DNA of 64,000 nucleotides from Branchiostoma lanceolatum (lineage: Eukaryota; Chordata; Leptocardii; Amphioxiformes; Branchiostomatidae), in contig NC_089722.1 of the NCBI RefSeq assembly GCF_035083965.1, positions 39,541,958 through 39,605,957 on the forward strand, written 5' to 3'. The notes under the pieces were generated by a model. That model was given only the letters and a program-made list of their open reading frames with translations, searched no databases and was not told where the DNA came from. Shown here piece after piece: positions 32,888-43,292 of the stretch. Positions within the stretch are counted from its first letter, which is position 1. Each line of letters begins with the position of its first letter. Position numbers and translations under genes: made by a program.

Positions 32888-34429
32888 CTACTTCTTTTTG
32901 TCTTTTCCGACCCTTCCACCCCTCGCACTCTTTCTCTGGGGCTTCGGCTCGGGCACCTCACCAGAGGAAAATTGGTTTATCTGGGATCCAAACCCAGACA
33001 ACCCCTTCCTCTTCTTCTTCTTCTTTTCATTTCCCTGAACCTTCCATCCTTTTTGGGCGTCCGGCTCAGAGTCAGATGAGGAGCGCATGGAACTTTCTGT
33101 GTCTGACAGCCTCTCGATGTTCATCACTAACGGGTTTGATAGGTCTAACTTGAGATGAATATTCTCATTACTCTCCAATTCAGAGCCTTCGTCATCAAAC
33201 AAGGATTTCTCACCCTCCGACTCAACCTGAGTCAGGAGCTTGTTAGCCCCGCTCCCAGGGAGGCCGTGATCGAACGGATCCTCATCCTTATCTTCCATCC
33301 TGACGGGAGGGGCTACTGGACCCACTGTATTAGCTGACTCTACATCAGGGGAATCTGAGAGACTCGATACCCCTTTGGACTGTGACACCAAGAGTTCCGA
33401 CTTCTCAGAGGAAGTCTCCTGGCCCACTGCCTTAGAGGGAACTGCTTTAACAGAAGTATTTTCTGACACCGTCTCATTCTCAACAGAACCCTTCACACTG
33501 ATCCCGTTCTCACCCGACCCACTAGCACCATCGGTAATAGACCCACCAGGCTGTGGCCCGGGGAGCTTGGCCTCCTTAACAGAAGGTTCTTCTGACTCTA
33601 ACCCCTTCTCACCAGAGCCCGACTCTAACCCCTTCTCACCCGAGCCCGACCCACTAGCTTGTGGCTCGGAAGACGTGGCCCCCACAACAGACGGCGGCTT
33701 CGGGGTTTTCGACCATGTCGTTTTCAGGGTACACGCTTCAGGAAACGTTAAGTTACAGGTACGACCTGCATGACCCTCCTCCCCACACCAATTGCACTTG
33801 ATGGCCGAAGTGCAGTCTTTGGCGAGGTGGCCAAGACCCATACATTTGGAGCATTTTTCCTCGTCGCACTCCGCGACGAGATGCCCCTCCTTCCCACACC
33901 TGTGGCACAACCTCGGTTGGCCGCCATATCGGAATGAGATGATCTCATTTCCCAACCTCATGGTGTTGGGAACATGCCTCTTGAGCTTCATCCGGTACTG
34001 GCGCGTACCGGACAACAGCTCCGGGAACCCTTTGCTTGCATAGCTGACGTACTTGCTGTCAAGTACGTCCCCATACTCCCTCAGACGATGTCTCACGTGG
34101 TTATCGTCTAGTTCTAGAGGGATGTCCAGGGCTGTCACCACGGTGATACCAGCCCCGTACGTGTCTACCTCTACACTACTATCTGCACACAGTGCGGGCG
34201 AAGCCTTGTGGAAAGCCGTCTGTGATTTAAAGGTAATCTCACAGCGGCCCTTCCCCTTGTTTTGGATTCCCTGCACCTCAGTGACAGGGATCCCGTTCTT
34301 TCCCAGCAGGTTTACAACATTCGCCAAGTCACCCTCTACTTTCTTATCTAAAAACGTTATCCCTACACTCCTCTTCCTAACGAAACCGGAAGGAGCCGGG
34401 GGCATCTTCCTGTAGGGAACTGGCGGCAT
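32888..34429 (-). CDS. Keno-2 ORF1, zinc-knuckle RNA-binding protein (513 aa)
   Basis: The N-terminal domain (about 1-170) contains the conserved GTRQYRMKLKRHVPNTMRLG stretch and resembles ZCCHC3. Three C-x2-C-x4-H-x4-C knuckles follow at about residues 175-225: CHRCGKEGHLVAEC, CSKCMGLGHLAKDC and CNWCGEEGHAGRTC. The tail is acidic and Ser/Gly-rich, with a short repeat GSGSGEKGLE and a basic C-terminus (KKKKKRKG, GFGSQINQF). It is expected to coat the element RNA. The frame is intact. The start was chosen by its conservation with Keno-3 and Keno-5. Confidence 0.93.
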   Translation of the reverse strand: MPPVPYRKMPPAPSGFVRKRSVGITFLDKKVEGDLANVVNLLGKNGIPVTEVQGIQNKGKGRCEITFKSQTAFHKASPALCADSSVEVDTYGAGITVVTALDIPLELDDNHVRHRLREYGDVLDSKYVSYASKGFPELLSGTRQYRMKLKRHVPNTMRLGNEIISFRYGGQPRLCHRCGKEGHLVAECDEEKCSKCMGLGHLAKDCTSAIKCNWCGEEGHAGRTCNLTFPEACTLKTTWSKTPKPPSVVGATSSEPQASGSGSGEKGLESGSGEKGLESEEPSVKEAKLPGPQPGGSITDGASGSGENGISVKGSVENETVSENTSVKAVPSKAVGQETSSEKSELLVSQSKGVSSLSDSPDVESANTVGPVAPPVRMEDKDEDPFDHGLPGSGANKLLTQVESEGEKSLFDDEGSELESNENIHLKLDLSNPLVMNIERLSDTESSMRSSSDSEPDAQKGWKVQGNEKKKKKRKGLSGFGSQINQFSSGEVPEPKPQRKSARGGRVGKDKKK

Positions 34430-35281
34430 TTCGCAACAAAAGTCCTATGGAAGGACCTTCCGTCGCAACAAACACCTTCAGAACCTTTACCGCCAAACCC
34501 CCATCCACACCCTCCGCTGTAGAGCCGAAAATAACCTAATACCCGGAGATCTAGGTCAACGACCGCGCAGCCCGCGTGCCTTCGCTCGCTAACGAGACAG
34601 GCGGGCGGGCGATAGCACTATGAAAACGGGGGTGAGGGTTAGAAAACACGTTTCTTACGGTTCTAAAACACTCCGAAATATTCACCAGGTAGGGAAAAAA
34701 TTCCACACCAATTTCACAGAGTTACTCCCGGTTGGCGCCAACCGTTTTGGAGCAACTCAGTGACGAAAACAGTCTCTTTGTTCTCAGACCACGCGGTCTG
34801 AGGTGGACTGTACCACTCCGTCCGCCGCTTTCACGGGGGGGGGGGGGTGCGGATACAGAAGACCCCTCAAAACACACTTAAATCAAAAAACAAAATCAAA
34901 CTAACACCGTACAAGTACCTAGACAAACCTGCTCCCCAACCTGACGGAAGGGGAAGTCAGTTACTCCACGCAAACCGGAGAAAACAGCCCCCAAAGATCG
35001 ACCGGAGCTGGCTACCCCCGTCCTGCGGAGGAAACGGTGTGCTTCCACCGACCGTCTCCCGTAAGAGAGGTACGGTGCAAGAAAAACGGCCGTAGCTTTG
35101 GAAAACCACAAGCTATAGAAATAACAAAACTACCAAAATGATCCGAAGACAACCCGCAACCAAGTCGCTGGACTTATCGCCCTCTACGAGAACTCTAACC
35201 GCCCTCAGTGGGCTGAAAGGAGGACTCGAAGCGGAGCGGGGGCAAGGCACGTCTGAACGTGTCCCCCTAGCGATCAGATAC

Positions 35282-35319
35282 TACTACACTTGATCTTAGC
35301 CAAAAGGCCGAGAAGCGAT
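35282..35319 (-). pseudogene. U2 snRNA 5' part (nt 1-38)
   Basis: The reverse complement starts ATCGCTTCTCGGCCTTTTGG and ends GTGTAGTA. The branch-point recognition sequence GTAGTA is intact on this side, and Keno-2 follows directly. Confidence 0.95.
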
Positions 35320-36383
35320 AAACCGGTTGAGCTTGACCGCTAGCCCCCCTCCCCCGGGAACGAGCCAAGTTCACGTGGCGAGCTATGCATCGCAAACAGC
35401 TTCAAGCTTGAACATAAAGCAATTAGTGCCCGCACACCTGGCGCGCCTTCTCTCCTTCATAATCTCTTCAATTTGGTTGACAAACGGAAGCGCTCTACTT
35501 TATGTGGACGAACCACGGACTACACCCAAAAACACACATCACGCGCTCCTGGCTCGTCCTGGCTCTTCCTGGCTCTGCCTAATTGGTGCAAAGAAGCGAC
35601 TACGTCACACCAACGCAGAAAACGGGCTCCTTAGGGTTCAAAGCCGAGCCAAGGGCGGGTAGACAAGACAACAAGGCAATGTTGTTGTTCGCGAACAGCG
35701 TTGCCATTGTTGTTCGCCAGGAGGCGCGCGCCCGCGGTTCCCTTACATCATTCATCTTCACAGGGCGGGCGGCGTCTGCTTTTCCCCTTAACTTCGATGC
35801 CTGTGGTGGATTTTTCAAGTCCGCCGGACCTTGTCGATTCGGCCTGAAGGTCCGCAAAGGGGAGAGGAAGGTCGCATGCAGCCAGCCCACTAAATTTACG
35901 GAAGGAATTAAAAGGAGCGAGCGAGAAAGCAGCAGCGGTGGGCGAGGCGGCTAGCTGTGCGTGTGTACGTATCTCTCATACGTTGATACGAGGCGCGCGG
36001 GCGCTTAGATTCCCGATTCCTACGTTTAACATCGAATTACGTCCACATCGCACTGCTTTCGTCAGAATCGAACCACAGACAGACGTCCTGGAATTTTCCA
36101 CTGCCTCTGCGTGCTCTCCCGACCTCTCCCGGCTCTTGGTGGCGCTGTTGCTTGCTCCAGTTCCAGTCTGAAAGTAGAAGAAAGATAAAATGCGAAAATT
36201 AAACATGTACAGTAGAGTTGGGGGATGTGAGAGCTATAAACGCAGTAAGGTTCAGTATATATACTCGTAACACGTATGCACATACTTCAAACGAGTACAG
36301 ACTGCTGATAAATCCACATTGCTGGATTGCTGGGCCAGTTTGGTGGTTTGTGTATGTGTGCAACTTATTTTGGATTTGTAAGG
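35320..36383 (-). repeat. U2 spacer copy A (1,064 bp)
   Basis: This runs from the 5' flank of one U2 copy to the 3' flank of the next. It is near-identical to copies at 36721, 44177, 46236 and 57066, all 1,064 bp long. It contains the U2 promoter next to 35320. Open frames shared by all copies on both strands show no protein features, and I regard them as chance. Confidence 0.95.
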
Positions 36384-36537
36384 GGATGGACCGAATCTCA
36401 GAAGTACTGCAATACTGAGCCGATCCGCGGTCAGGACGGAGCAAGCTCCTAGTCCATGACCAAAGTCAAAAAATCAATTTAATCTAGATTCCCCGATGGG
36501 GAATGTATCAGAGATTAAACTGATAAGAACAGATACT
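36384..36537 (-). pseudogene. U2 snRNA 3' half (nt 35-188) at the mini-Keno locus
   Basis: It has the same sequence as the other 3' halves. It is separated from its own 5' part (36687-36720) only by 149 bp, so a transcript from this promoter would be about 340 nt long. Confidence 0.95.
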
Positions 36538-36686
36538 CTTTTGTGAAGTATTTGATTCGATTTTCACGAGTATACTGAACTTATCAAGTTTATGGCACAA
36601 AGGCCTCCTATCCACTGATACACATCTAGAAAATCAATTCCACGGATCGACTCAGCATTGCAGCACTTTCCCACCCACCACTCTCG
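36538..36686 (-). mobile_element. 149-bp mini-Keno, almost only the antisense-U2 block
   Basis: A severely 5'-truncated family-2 Keno. It holds the terminal hairpin half (CTTTTGTGAAGTATTTGATT) and the antisense-U2 block at 36569-36686, ending at CACTCTCG. No bases of U2 are lost or duplicated: nt 34 precedes it and nt 35 follows it. No coding sequence remains. Confidence 0.92.
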
Positions 36687-36720
36687 ACACTTGATCTTAG
36701 CCAAAAGGCCGAGAAGCGAT
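36687..36720 (-). pseudogene. U2 snRNA 5' part (nt 1-34)
   Basis: It ends at GTGT, the exact cleavage point used by the other copies. With the 3' half at 36384-36537 it would make a complete U2 if the 149-bp insert were absent. Confidence 0.95.
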
Positions 36721-37784
36721 AAACCGGTTGAGCTTGACCGCTAGCCCCCCTCCCCCGGGAACGAGCCAAGTTCACGTGGCGAGCTATGCATCGCAAACAG
36801 CTTCAAGCTTGAACATAAAGCAATTAGTGCCCGCACACCTGGCGCGCCTTCTCTCCTTCATAATCTCTTCAATTTGGTTGACAAACGGAAGCGCTCTACT
36901 TTATGTGGACGAACCACGGACTACACCCAAAAACACACATCACGCGCTCCTGGCTCGTCCTGGCTCTTCCTGGCTCTGCCTAATTGGTGCAAAGAAGCGA
37001 CTACGTCACACCAACGCAGAAAACGGGCTCCTTAGGGTTCAAAGCCGAGCCAAGGGCGGGTAGACAAGACAACAAGGCAATGTTGTTGTTCGCGAACAGC
37101 GTTGCCATTGTTGTTCGCCAGGAGGCGCGCGCCCGCGGTTCCCTTACATCATTCATCTTCACAGGGCGGGCGGCGTCTGCTTTTCCCCTTAACTTCGATG
37201 CCTGTGGTGGATTTTTCAAGTCCGCCGGACCTTGTCGATTCGGCCTGAAGGTCCGCAAAGGGGAGAGGAAGGTCGCATGCAGCCAGCCCACTAAATTTAC
37301 GGAAGGAATTAAAAGGAGCGAGCGAGAAAGCAGCAGCGGTGGGCGAGGCGGCTAGCTGTGCGTGTGTACGTATCTCTCATACGTTGATACGAGGCGCGCG
37401 GGCGCTTAGATTCCCGATTCCTACGTTTAACATCGAATTACGTCCACATCGCACTGCTTTCGTCAGAATCGAACCACAGACAGACGTCCTGGAATTTTCC
37501 ACTGCCTCTGCGTGCTCTCCCGACCTCTCCCGGCTCTTGGTGGCGCTGTTGCTTGCTCCAGTTCCAGTCTGAAAGTAGAAGAAAGATAAAATGCGAAAAT
37601 TAAACATGTACAGTAGAGTTGGGGGATGTGAGAGCTATAAACGCAGTAAGGTTCAGTATATATACTCGTAACACGTATGCACATACTTCAAACGAGTACA
37701 GACTGCTGATAAATCCACATTGCTGGATTGCTGGGCCAGTTTGGTGGTTTGTGTATGTGTGCAACTTATTTTGGATTTGTAAGG
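36721..37784 (-). repeat. U2 spacer copy B (1,064 bp)
   Basis: By eye it is identical or nearly so to spacer copy A in all translated and untranslated landmarks, from AACCGGTTGAGCTTGACCGC next to U2 to TTGGATTTGTAAGG at the far end. Confidence 0.95.
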
Positions 37785-37938
37785 GGATGGACCGAATCTC
37801 AGAAGTACTGCAATACTGAGCCGATCCGCGGTCAGGACGGAGCAAGCTCCTAGTCCATGACCAAAGTCAAAAAATCAATTTAATCTAGATTCCCCGATGG
37901 GGAATGTATCAGAGATTAAACTGATAAGAACAGATACT
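37785..37938 (-). pseudogene. U2 snRNA 3' half (nt 35-188), Keno-3 target
   Basis: Begins AGTATCTG directly after the Keno-3 3' end at 37939. Same sequence as the other 3' halves, including the Sm-type ATTTTTTG. Confidence 0.95.
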
Positions 37939-37969
37939 CTTTTGTGAAGTATTTAATTCGATTTTCACG

Positions 37970-38097
37970 AGTATACTGAACTTATCAAGTTTATGGCACA
38001 AAGGCCTCCTATCCACTGATACACATCTAGACAAATCAATTCCACGGATCGACTCAGCATTGCAGCACTTTCCCACCCACCACTCTCGGTCCATCCC
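37970..38097 (-). other. Antisense-U2 block in Keno-3 3' UTR
   Basis: Plus-strand reading AGTATACTGAACTTATCAAG, CTGATACA, CATCTAGA, CGGATCGACTCAGCATTGCA and TCGGTCCATCCC, in U2 order. The differences from U2 in the CGGATCG..CACTT part are compatible with G-U pairing. Confidence 0.85.
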
Positions 38098-38285
38098 TCA
38101 CAAATCCAAAACAGACGCACACACATATATTTTTGGCTTTTGTATTTTATCATTTTTTTGGGTTTTTCTATTTTTGACCTAGCCAACTAAGTCAGGGCGG
38201 CTAGGCCTGCAACTACTACATGAAAAAAGCTCCAAACGGAGTCAACAAGAAATAATAACTTCAACGACACAATGGCGGCGCCTCC

Positions 38286-41200
38286 TTAAAAGGAGAAAGT
38301 CACGCTTGCCACATCAACCGTGGCCCAAGAAAAACCATCGGCCCAGACCGTGAGGAAACCACTAGGGCCAAGGCGATCAAACTCAAAACGGAGTCTCTCC
38401 TCCAAACGGTTTCTCACCGTCGTCACAAGCTCAGAGCCCGTATATCGTTTGCCCTCAAACACACATTCACACCTCGTCCGCCAGAGGATAGATCTCATGA
38501 TCGCCGCCAGGGCCTGCAGCACGCGCCTGACCCTGGACGTCAACCCCCCCGGCACCAATCCCCATAGCGCAAAGGACCTTGAGATGGAGAAACCCGGGCT
38601 GATTTTCCTCTCCACCAAGTTTTCCAGCCACATCCACGCCTCCGCGATCACTGGGCACTCCCAGAACAAGTGTGAAACACTCTCCTCTCCTTGACAACGG
38701 AGTCTGGGACACAAACTACTGGCCACAAATCCCCTCCACGAGTTGAGCTTCTTTCTGGTCTTCAAAGAATTGTGGGCAGAGTGCCAGCTTGTCATTCTCT
38801 CCCACTTGGTGAGTAGGGGATTGTGGAGGGCCTTCCATACAGAAGACCAGTCCACGCTCCCATCCGCACGCTCACACAGAGGCACAATATTCTCCACTTC
38901 TAGCAGAATAGAGTAGAGGGCCGCCACCGAAGTCGACTTCCATTCGATATCGACATCACTCAAAGCATTCAACAATCGCTTCACTTCCGTGTAATGCGGA
39001 GGGCTGTCCAGAGTGTGAGGAACAGCGTTAGACCACGACTCCTCATCAATCCTCCTCAAAGCAAGGCCTATCCAGTAATGTGCAAATCTGGATACAGGCA
39101 ACTGAGGATTAACCAGGGCTTTCCTCACCACTTTAAGGAGGAGAGCTTTGGCCTTGAGTGGTACGGAAACCAGGCCCAACCCTCCTTTGTCCTTCGGCAA
39201 GAGCAGAGTGCGTCTTGCGACCATCTCTGTCTTGCCGTCCCACATAAAACAATAAATCTCTTTCTCTATCCTTACTTTTACAGCCTGTGGCAACGGATAG
39301 ATCGGCGCCGTGTACCACAGAGTGGCGGCCGCTAAACAATTTACTATGAGAGCTTTACCAAAAAGCGTCAACTTTCTACTCTCCCACTGGGACAACTTGG
39401 CCTTAAATTTAACAAAACGCTGCATCCAGGCGACCTCAGCCAACTGGATGTTGCCCACCGGACTACCCAGTATAGTCAAATAGGTCGAAACCCACTGCTT
39501 AATAGGGTAAGGCTTATCTTGCCTTCCTTTCCAACTGCCCAGCCATAAAGCTTCTGTTTTACCCATATTCAACTTCGATCCCGTACCCGCCTCGAACCTT
39601 GTAATGGTCAGGAAAATCTTGTCGATCGACAGTTGGTCCGTAAGCACACACGTGTTATCATCCGCAAACTGAACCAACTTAACCTCACTTCCCGAACCAC
39701 CGGGCAGTTGGACACCTCGAATTTGAGGATCAGCCCTTATGGCCGCAGCCAAAGGTTCTATACATAACACATACAACAAAGGTGACAGAGGGCATCCCTG
39801 TCTTACCCCCCTAGCCACAGAAATCCTGTCAGACAGGTGACCATTTACCATAACTTTACTGGATACGTCGCTATACAGCGTCTTAATCCAGCCAATAAAG
39901 TTAGGGCCAAAGCCCAACTTTTGTAACACCTGATTCATGTATTCATGATCCACCCGATCAAAGGCCTTCTCCTGGTCCAGGGCCAGGAAGGCACAAGGAA
40001 TATTTTTACTATTGACATACTCAGCTATATCCCTCAAAAGAGTCAAGCTATCCTCAATAGCCCTCCCCGGTATTCCACAAGACTGGTCTGGGTGAACTAC
40101 CGAGGAAATAACATTCTTTAGTCTATTGGCAATACTTTTGGACAAAATCTTGTAATCGACATTGAGTAATGTTATTGGACGCTTGTTCGCCGGGCTCAAT
40201 TGGTCTCCCTTCTTTTCGAGAAGAGAAATCACACCCTCTCTTTGAGACGAGGACAGTGAACCCTCCCGCAGTCCCTCATTTACGACCTCCAAAAGGTCTC
40301 CACCCACTACTGCCCAGAATTTCTGATAAAATTCCTTGGGCAGCCCATCTGAACCAGGCGATTTCCCATTTTGCATACCTTTTAGAGCTTCCTCCAGCTC
40401 TGCAAGGGAAATCGGCCTGTCCAAACTGTCCACACACTCTACGGGAAGTGTTTGATCCAAACTATTCAGGAAGAAACTCCTCTCCCCAGGATCACTCTGT
40501 TCGGCACTAAATAACTGGCCATAAAATTGGTGGAAGACCTGGACTATATCCTCAGTACTGTCAACTACATTGCCTTCAGGAGTTCTTATTTGATGAATGA
40601 CCTTTTTCTGCCCCCTCTTTCTTTCCTTTTGGAAGAAAAATCGGGTTGGCTTTTCATCATTCTCAAAGTTCTTGATCTTACTGCGCAGACGCTGTCCGGC
40701 AAGCCGGTCTTGTACCAATTTATTCAAGGACGTCTTGGCTGACTCATACCTGCTCAGGGTCTCAGCTGTTGTGTCACCTGAGTTCAAGCGGGACCTGAGT
40801 TGTTCCACCTTTTTTTCCAGATCTTGTTGGATAAGTCTATCATCCCTGGCCCTTCGTTTCGAATGAACCACCACAAGATCTTGGACCTTGGATTTGGTGG
40901 CATCCCACCAGTCTCTCCGATTATTATAGTCCTTTTTGCCCTGTTGCCACGTCTTGTACTTACTCACAAATTCACGCTCAAAGAGCGAGTCAGATAATAC
41001 ACTTACGTTGCATTTCCACAAGCCATTGCCCCGGTCTATACCGTGAGTGGGCTCAATTTTCGTAACCACCCCATCATGGTCAGAGAATGGACAAGAGACA
41101 ATGCTGGAAGCAGACACCAACCCCACCTGGGTGTAAATTCTGTCCAGCCTGGACCTCGAAGTATTTGAGGGCGACCTCCATGTGAACTCCGTCTCATTTG

Positions 41201-41759
41201 GGTGTTCTACCCTCCAGGCATCACTCAGTTCTAACTCAGTACAGAGCGCTCTTAATTCTCTAACGTCCTGAGTCTGCGACCCCGGTGCCGTTAGAGAGGT
41301 AGTGAACCTATCCAATGCAGGGTCCAGTACACAATTAAAGTCTCCTGCCAAAACCAGGGTGGAGTTAGGGTACATATATTGGTGGAGGTTGGCAAAAAAG
41401 GCCTCCCTCCCCGCCGGGACACACGGGGCATACACATTAACAACATTAAAAAGGACATTAGAATTCTGAACCAAAACTGACACAACCCTTCCTTCCATGT
41501 CAATCTTGGAAGACACAAGCTCCCAATTTTCCGATAGGAGAATGCCAACCCCCCTCGCGGAATTGGTGCCCATCGACCAGACAGTCCGACCGCCCCATTG
41601 ACGGGACCAGTAATTCTTGTCAGCCAAGGAGGAGACGTGACATTCCTGCAGGCATGCCACGTCAATCCTCCTTGCCCGACAGAAATCAAAGACCGACATT
41701 CGTTTGTCCCTATCCTTCATCCCATTTACATTCAACGACAATACATTAAGTTCAGCCAT
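38286..41759 (-). CDS. Keno-3 ORF2: APE endonuclease + reverse transcriptase (1157 aa)
   Basis: The endonuclease (about 1-240) has LNVNG near residue 11, CLQECH with the catalytic Glu near 40, GDFNCVLDP near 140 and SDHDGV near 228. A charged linker follows. The RT (about 450-760) has GIPGRAIEDS, motif A LDQEKAFDRVDH, RQGCPLSPLLYVLCIEPLA and FADDN. A C-terminal C-x4-C-x7-H-x4-C zinc motif ends in HLFWECP. It performs target-primed reverse transcription at U2 genes. The ATG lies 6 bp past the ORF1 stop, so translation probably depends on termination-reinitiation. All catalytic residues are present. Confidence 0.95.
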   Translation of the reverse strand: MAELNVLSLNVNGMKDRDKRMSVFDFCRARRIDVACLQECHVSSLADKNYWSRQWGGRTVWSMGTNSARGVGILLSENWELVSSKIDMEGRVVSVLVQNSNVLFNVVNVYAPCVPAGREAFFANLHQYMYPNSTLVLAGDFNCVLDPALDRFTTSLTAPGSQTQDVRELRALCTELELSDAWRVEHPNETEFTWRSPSNTSRSRLDRIYTQVGLVSASSIVSCPFSDHDGVVTKIEPTHGIDRGNGLWKCNVSVLSDSLFEREFVSKYKTWQQGKKDYNNRRDWWDATKSKVQDLVVVHSKRRARDDRLIQQDLEKKVEQLRSRLNSGDTTAETLSRYESAKTSLNKLVQDRLAGQRLRSKIKNFENDEKPTRFFFQKERKRGQKKVIHQIRTPEGNVVDSTEDIVQVFHQFYGQLFSAEQSDPGERSFFLNSLDQTLPVECVDSLDRPISLAELEEALKGMQNGKSPGSDGLPKEFYQKFWAVVGGDLLEVVNEGLREGSLSSSQREGVISLLEKKGDQLSPANKRPITLLNVDYKILSKSIANRLKNVISSVVHPDQSCGIPGRAIEDSLTLLRDIAEYVNSKNIPCAFLALDQEKAFDRVDHEYMNQVLQKLGFGPNFIGWIKTLYSDVSSKVMVNGHLSDRISVARGVRQGCPLSPLLYVLCIEPLAAAIRADPQIRGVQLPGGSGSEVKLVQFADDNTCVLTDQLSIDKIFLTITRFEAGTGSKLNMGKTEALWLGSWKGRQDKPYPIKQWVSTYLTILGSPVGNIQLAEVAWMQRFVKFKAKLSQWESRKLTLFGKALIVNCLAAATLWYTAPIYPLPQAVKVRIEKEIYCFMWDGKTEMVARRTLLLPKDKGGLGLVSVPLKAKALLLKVVRKALVNPQLPVSRFAHYWIGLALRRIDEESWSNAVPHTLDSPPHYTEVKRLLNALSDVDIEWKSTSVAALYSILLEVENIVPLCERADGSVDWSSVWKALHNPLLTKWERMTSWHSAHNSLKTRKKLNSWRGFVASSLCPRLRCQGEESVSHLFWECPVIAEAWMWLENLVERKISPGFSISRSFALWGLVPGGLTSRVRRVLQALAAIMRSILWRTRCECVFEGKRYTGSELVTTVRNRLEERLRFEFDRLGPSGFLTVWADGFSWATVDVASVTFSF

Positions 41760-41765
41760 TGCGAC

Positions 41766-43292
41766 CTACTTCTTTTTGTCTTTTTTGACCCTTCCACCCC
41801 TCGCACTCTTTCTCTGGGGCTTCGGCTCGGGCACCTCACCAGAGGAGAATTGGTTTATTTGGGATCCAAACCCAGACAACTCCTTCCTCTTCCTCTTCTT
41901 TTTCTTTTCATTTCCTTGAACCTTCCATCCTTTTTGGGCGCCCGGCTCAGAGTCAGATGAGGAGCGCATGGAACTTTCTGAGTCTGACAGCCTCTCGAGG
42001 TCCATCACTAGCGGGTTTGATAGGTCTAACTTGAGATGAATATTCTCATTACTCTCCAATTCAGAGCCTTCGTCATCAAACAAGGATTTCTCACCCTCCG
42101 ACTCAACCTGAGTCAGGAGCTTGTTATCCCCGCTCCCAGGGAGGCCATGATCAAACGGATCCTCATCCTTATCTTCCATCCTGACGGGAGGGGCTACTGG
42201 ACCCACTGTATTAGCTGACTCTACATCAGGGGAATCTTTGGACTGTGGCACCAAGAGTTCCGACTTCTCAGAGGAAGTCTCCTGGCCCACTGCCTGAGAG
42301 GGAACTGCTTTAACCGGAGTATTTTCTGACACCGTCTCATTCTCAACAGAACCCTTCACACTGATCCCTTTCTCATCCAACCCACTAGCACCTTCGGTAA
42401 CAGACCCACCAGGCTGTGGCCCAGGGATCTTGGCCTCCTTAACAGAAGGTTCTTCTGACTCTAACCCCTTCTCACCAGTGCCCGTCTCTAACCCCTTCTC
42501 ACCAGAGCCCGACCCGCTAGCTTGTGGCTCGGCAGACGTGGCCCCCACAACAGACGGCGGCTTCGGGGTTTTCGACCATGTCGTTTTCAGGGTACACGCT
42601 TCAGGAAACGTTAAGTTACAGGTACGACCTGCATGGCCCTCCTCCCCACACCAATTGCACTTGATGGCCGAAGTGCAGTCCTTGGCGAGGTGGCCAAGAC
42701 CCATACATTTGGAGCATTTTTCCTCGTCGCACTCCGCGACGAGATGCCCCTCCTTCCCACACTTGTGGCACAACCTCGGTTGGCCGCCATATCGAAATGA
42801 GATGATCTCATTTCCCAACCTCATGGTGTTGGGAACATGCCTCTTGAGCTTCATCCGGTACTGGCGCGTACCGGTCAACAGCTCAGGGAAACCTTTGCTT
42901 GCATAGCTGACGTACTTGCTGTCAAGTACGTCCCCATACTCCCTCAGACGATGTCTAACGTGGTTATCGTCTAGTTCTAGAGGGATGTCCAGGGCTGTCA
43001 CCACGGTGATACCAGCCCCGTACGTGTCTACCTCTACACTACTATCTGCACACAGTGCGGGTGAAGCCTTGTGGAAAGCCGTCTGTGATTTAAAGGTAAT
43101 CTCACAGCGGCCCTTCCCCTTGTTTTGGATTCCCTGCACCTCAGTGACAGGGATCCCGTTCTTTCCCAGCAGGTTTACAACATTCGCCAAATCACCCTCT
43201 ACTTTCTTATCTAAAAAAGTTACCCGTACACTCCTCTTCCTAACGAAACCGGAAGGAGCCGGGGGCATCTTCCTGTAGGGAACTGGCGGCAT
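41766..43292 (-). CDS. Keno-3 ORF1, zinc-knuckle RNA-binding protein (508 aa)
   Basis: It is nearly the same protein as Keno-2 ORF1. The N-terminal region shows VTFLDKKVEGDL and GTRQYRMKLKR. Three knuckles read CHKCGKEGHLVAEC, CSKCMGLGHLAKDC and CNWCGEEGHAGRTC. An acidic tail follows, ending in a Lys/Arg-rich segment and GFGSQINQF. Length differs from Keno-2 by five residues because of a small in-frame deletion in the tail. The tail is the fastest-changing part. The frame is intact. Confidence 0.94.
   Translation of the reverse strand: MPPVPYRKMPPAPSGFVRKRSVRVTFLDKKVEGDLANVVNLLGKNGIPVTEVQGIQNKGKGRCEITFKSQTAFHKASPALCADSSVEVDTYGAGITVVTALDIPLELDDNHVRHRLREYGDVLDSKYVSYASKGFPELLTGTRQYRMKLKRHVPNTMRLGNEIISFRYGGQPRLCHKCGKEGHLVAECDEEKCSKCMGLGHLAKDCTSAIKCNWCGEEGHAGRTCNLTFPEACTLKTTWSKTPKPPSVVGATSAEPQASGSGSGEKGLETGTGEKGLESEEPSVKEAKIPGPQPGGSVTEGASGLDEKGISVKGSVENETVSENTPVKAVPSQAVGQETSSEKSELLVPQSKDSPDVESANTVGPVAPPVRMEDKDEDPFDHGLPGSGDNKLLTQVESEGEKSLFDDEGSELESNENIHLKLDLSNPLVMDLERLSDSESSMRSSSDSEPGAQKGWKVQGNEKKKKRKRKELSGFGSQINQFSSGEVPEPKPQRKSARGGRVKKDKKK

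Larger units (their letters stand above)
29082..35281 (-). mobile_element. Keno-2, full-length Tx1-clade LINE in U2
   Basis: It has a complete 5' UTR (34430-35270, starting GGGGGACACG after U2-derived extra bases), ORF1, ORF2 with one frame shift and the 3' UTR. It is very close to Keno-3 (37939-44140). The 5' junction reads U2 nt 1-38, then a repeat of nt 36-42, then ATCGCT (U2 nt 1-6) and the element. Confidence 0.93.

Noticed and set aside
35320-36383. Several open frames of 60-120 codons on both strands, identical in all five spacer copies
   Set aside because: Their identity only reflects spacer homogenisation. Frames overlap on both strands, lack domains, signal peptides or codon bias, and the region is a U2 spacer with promoter.
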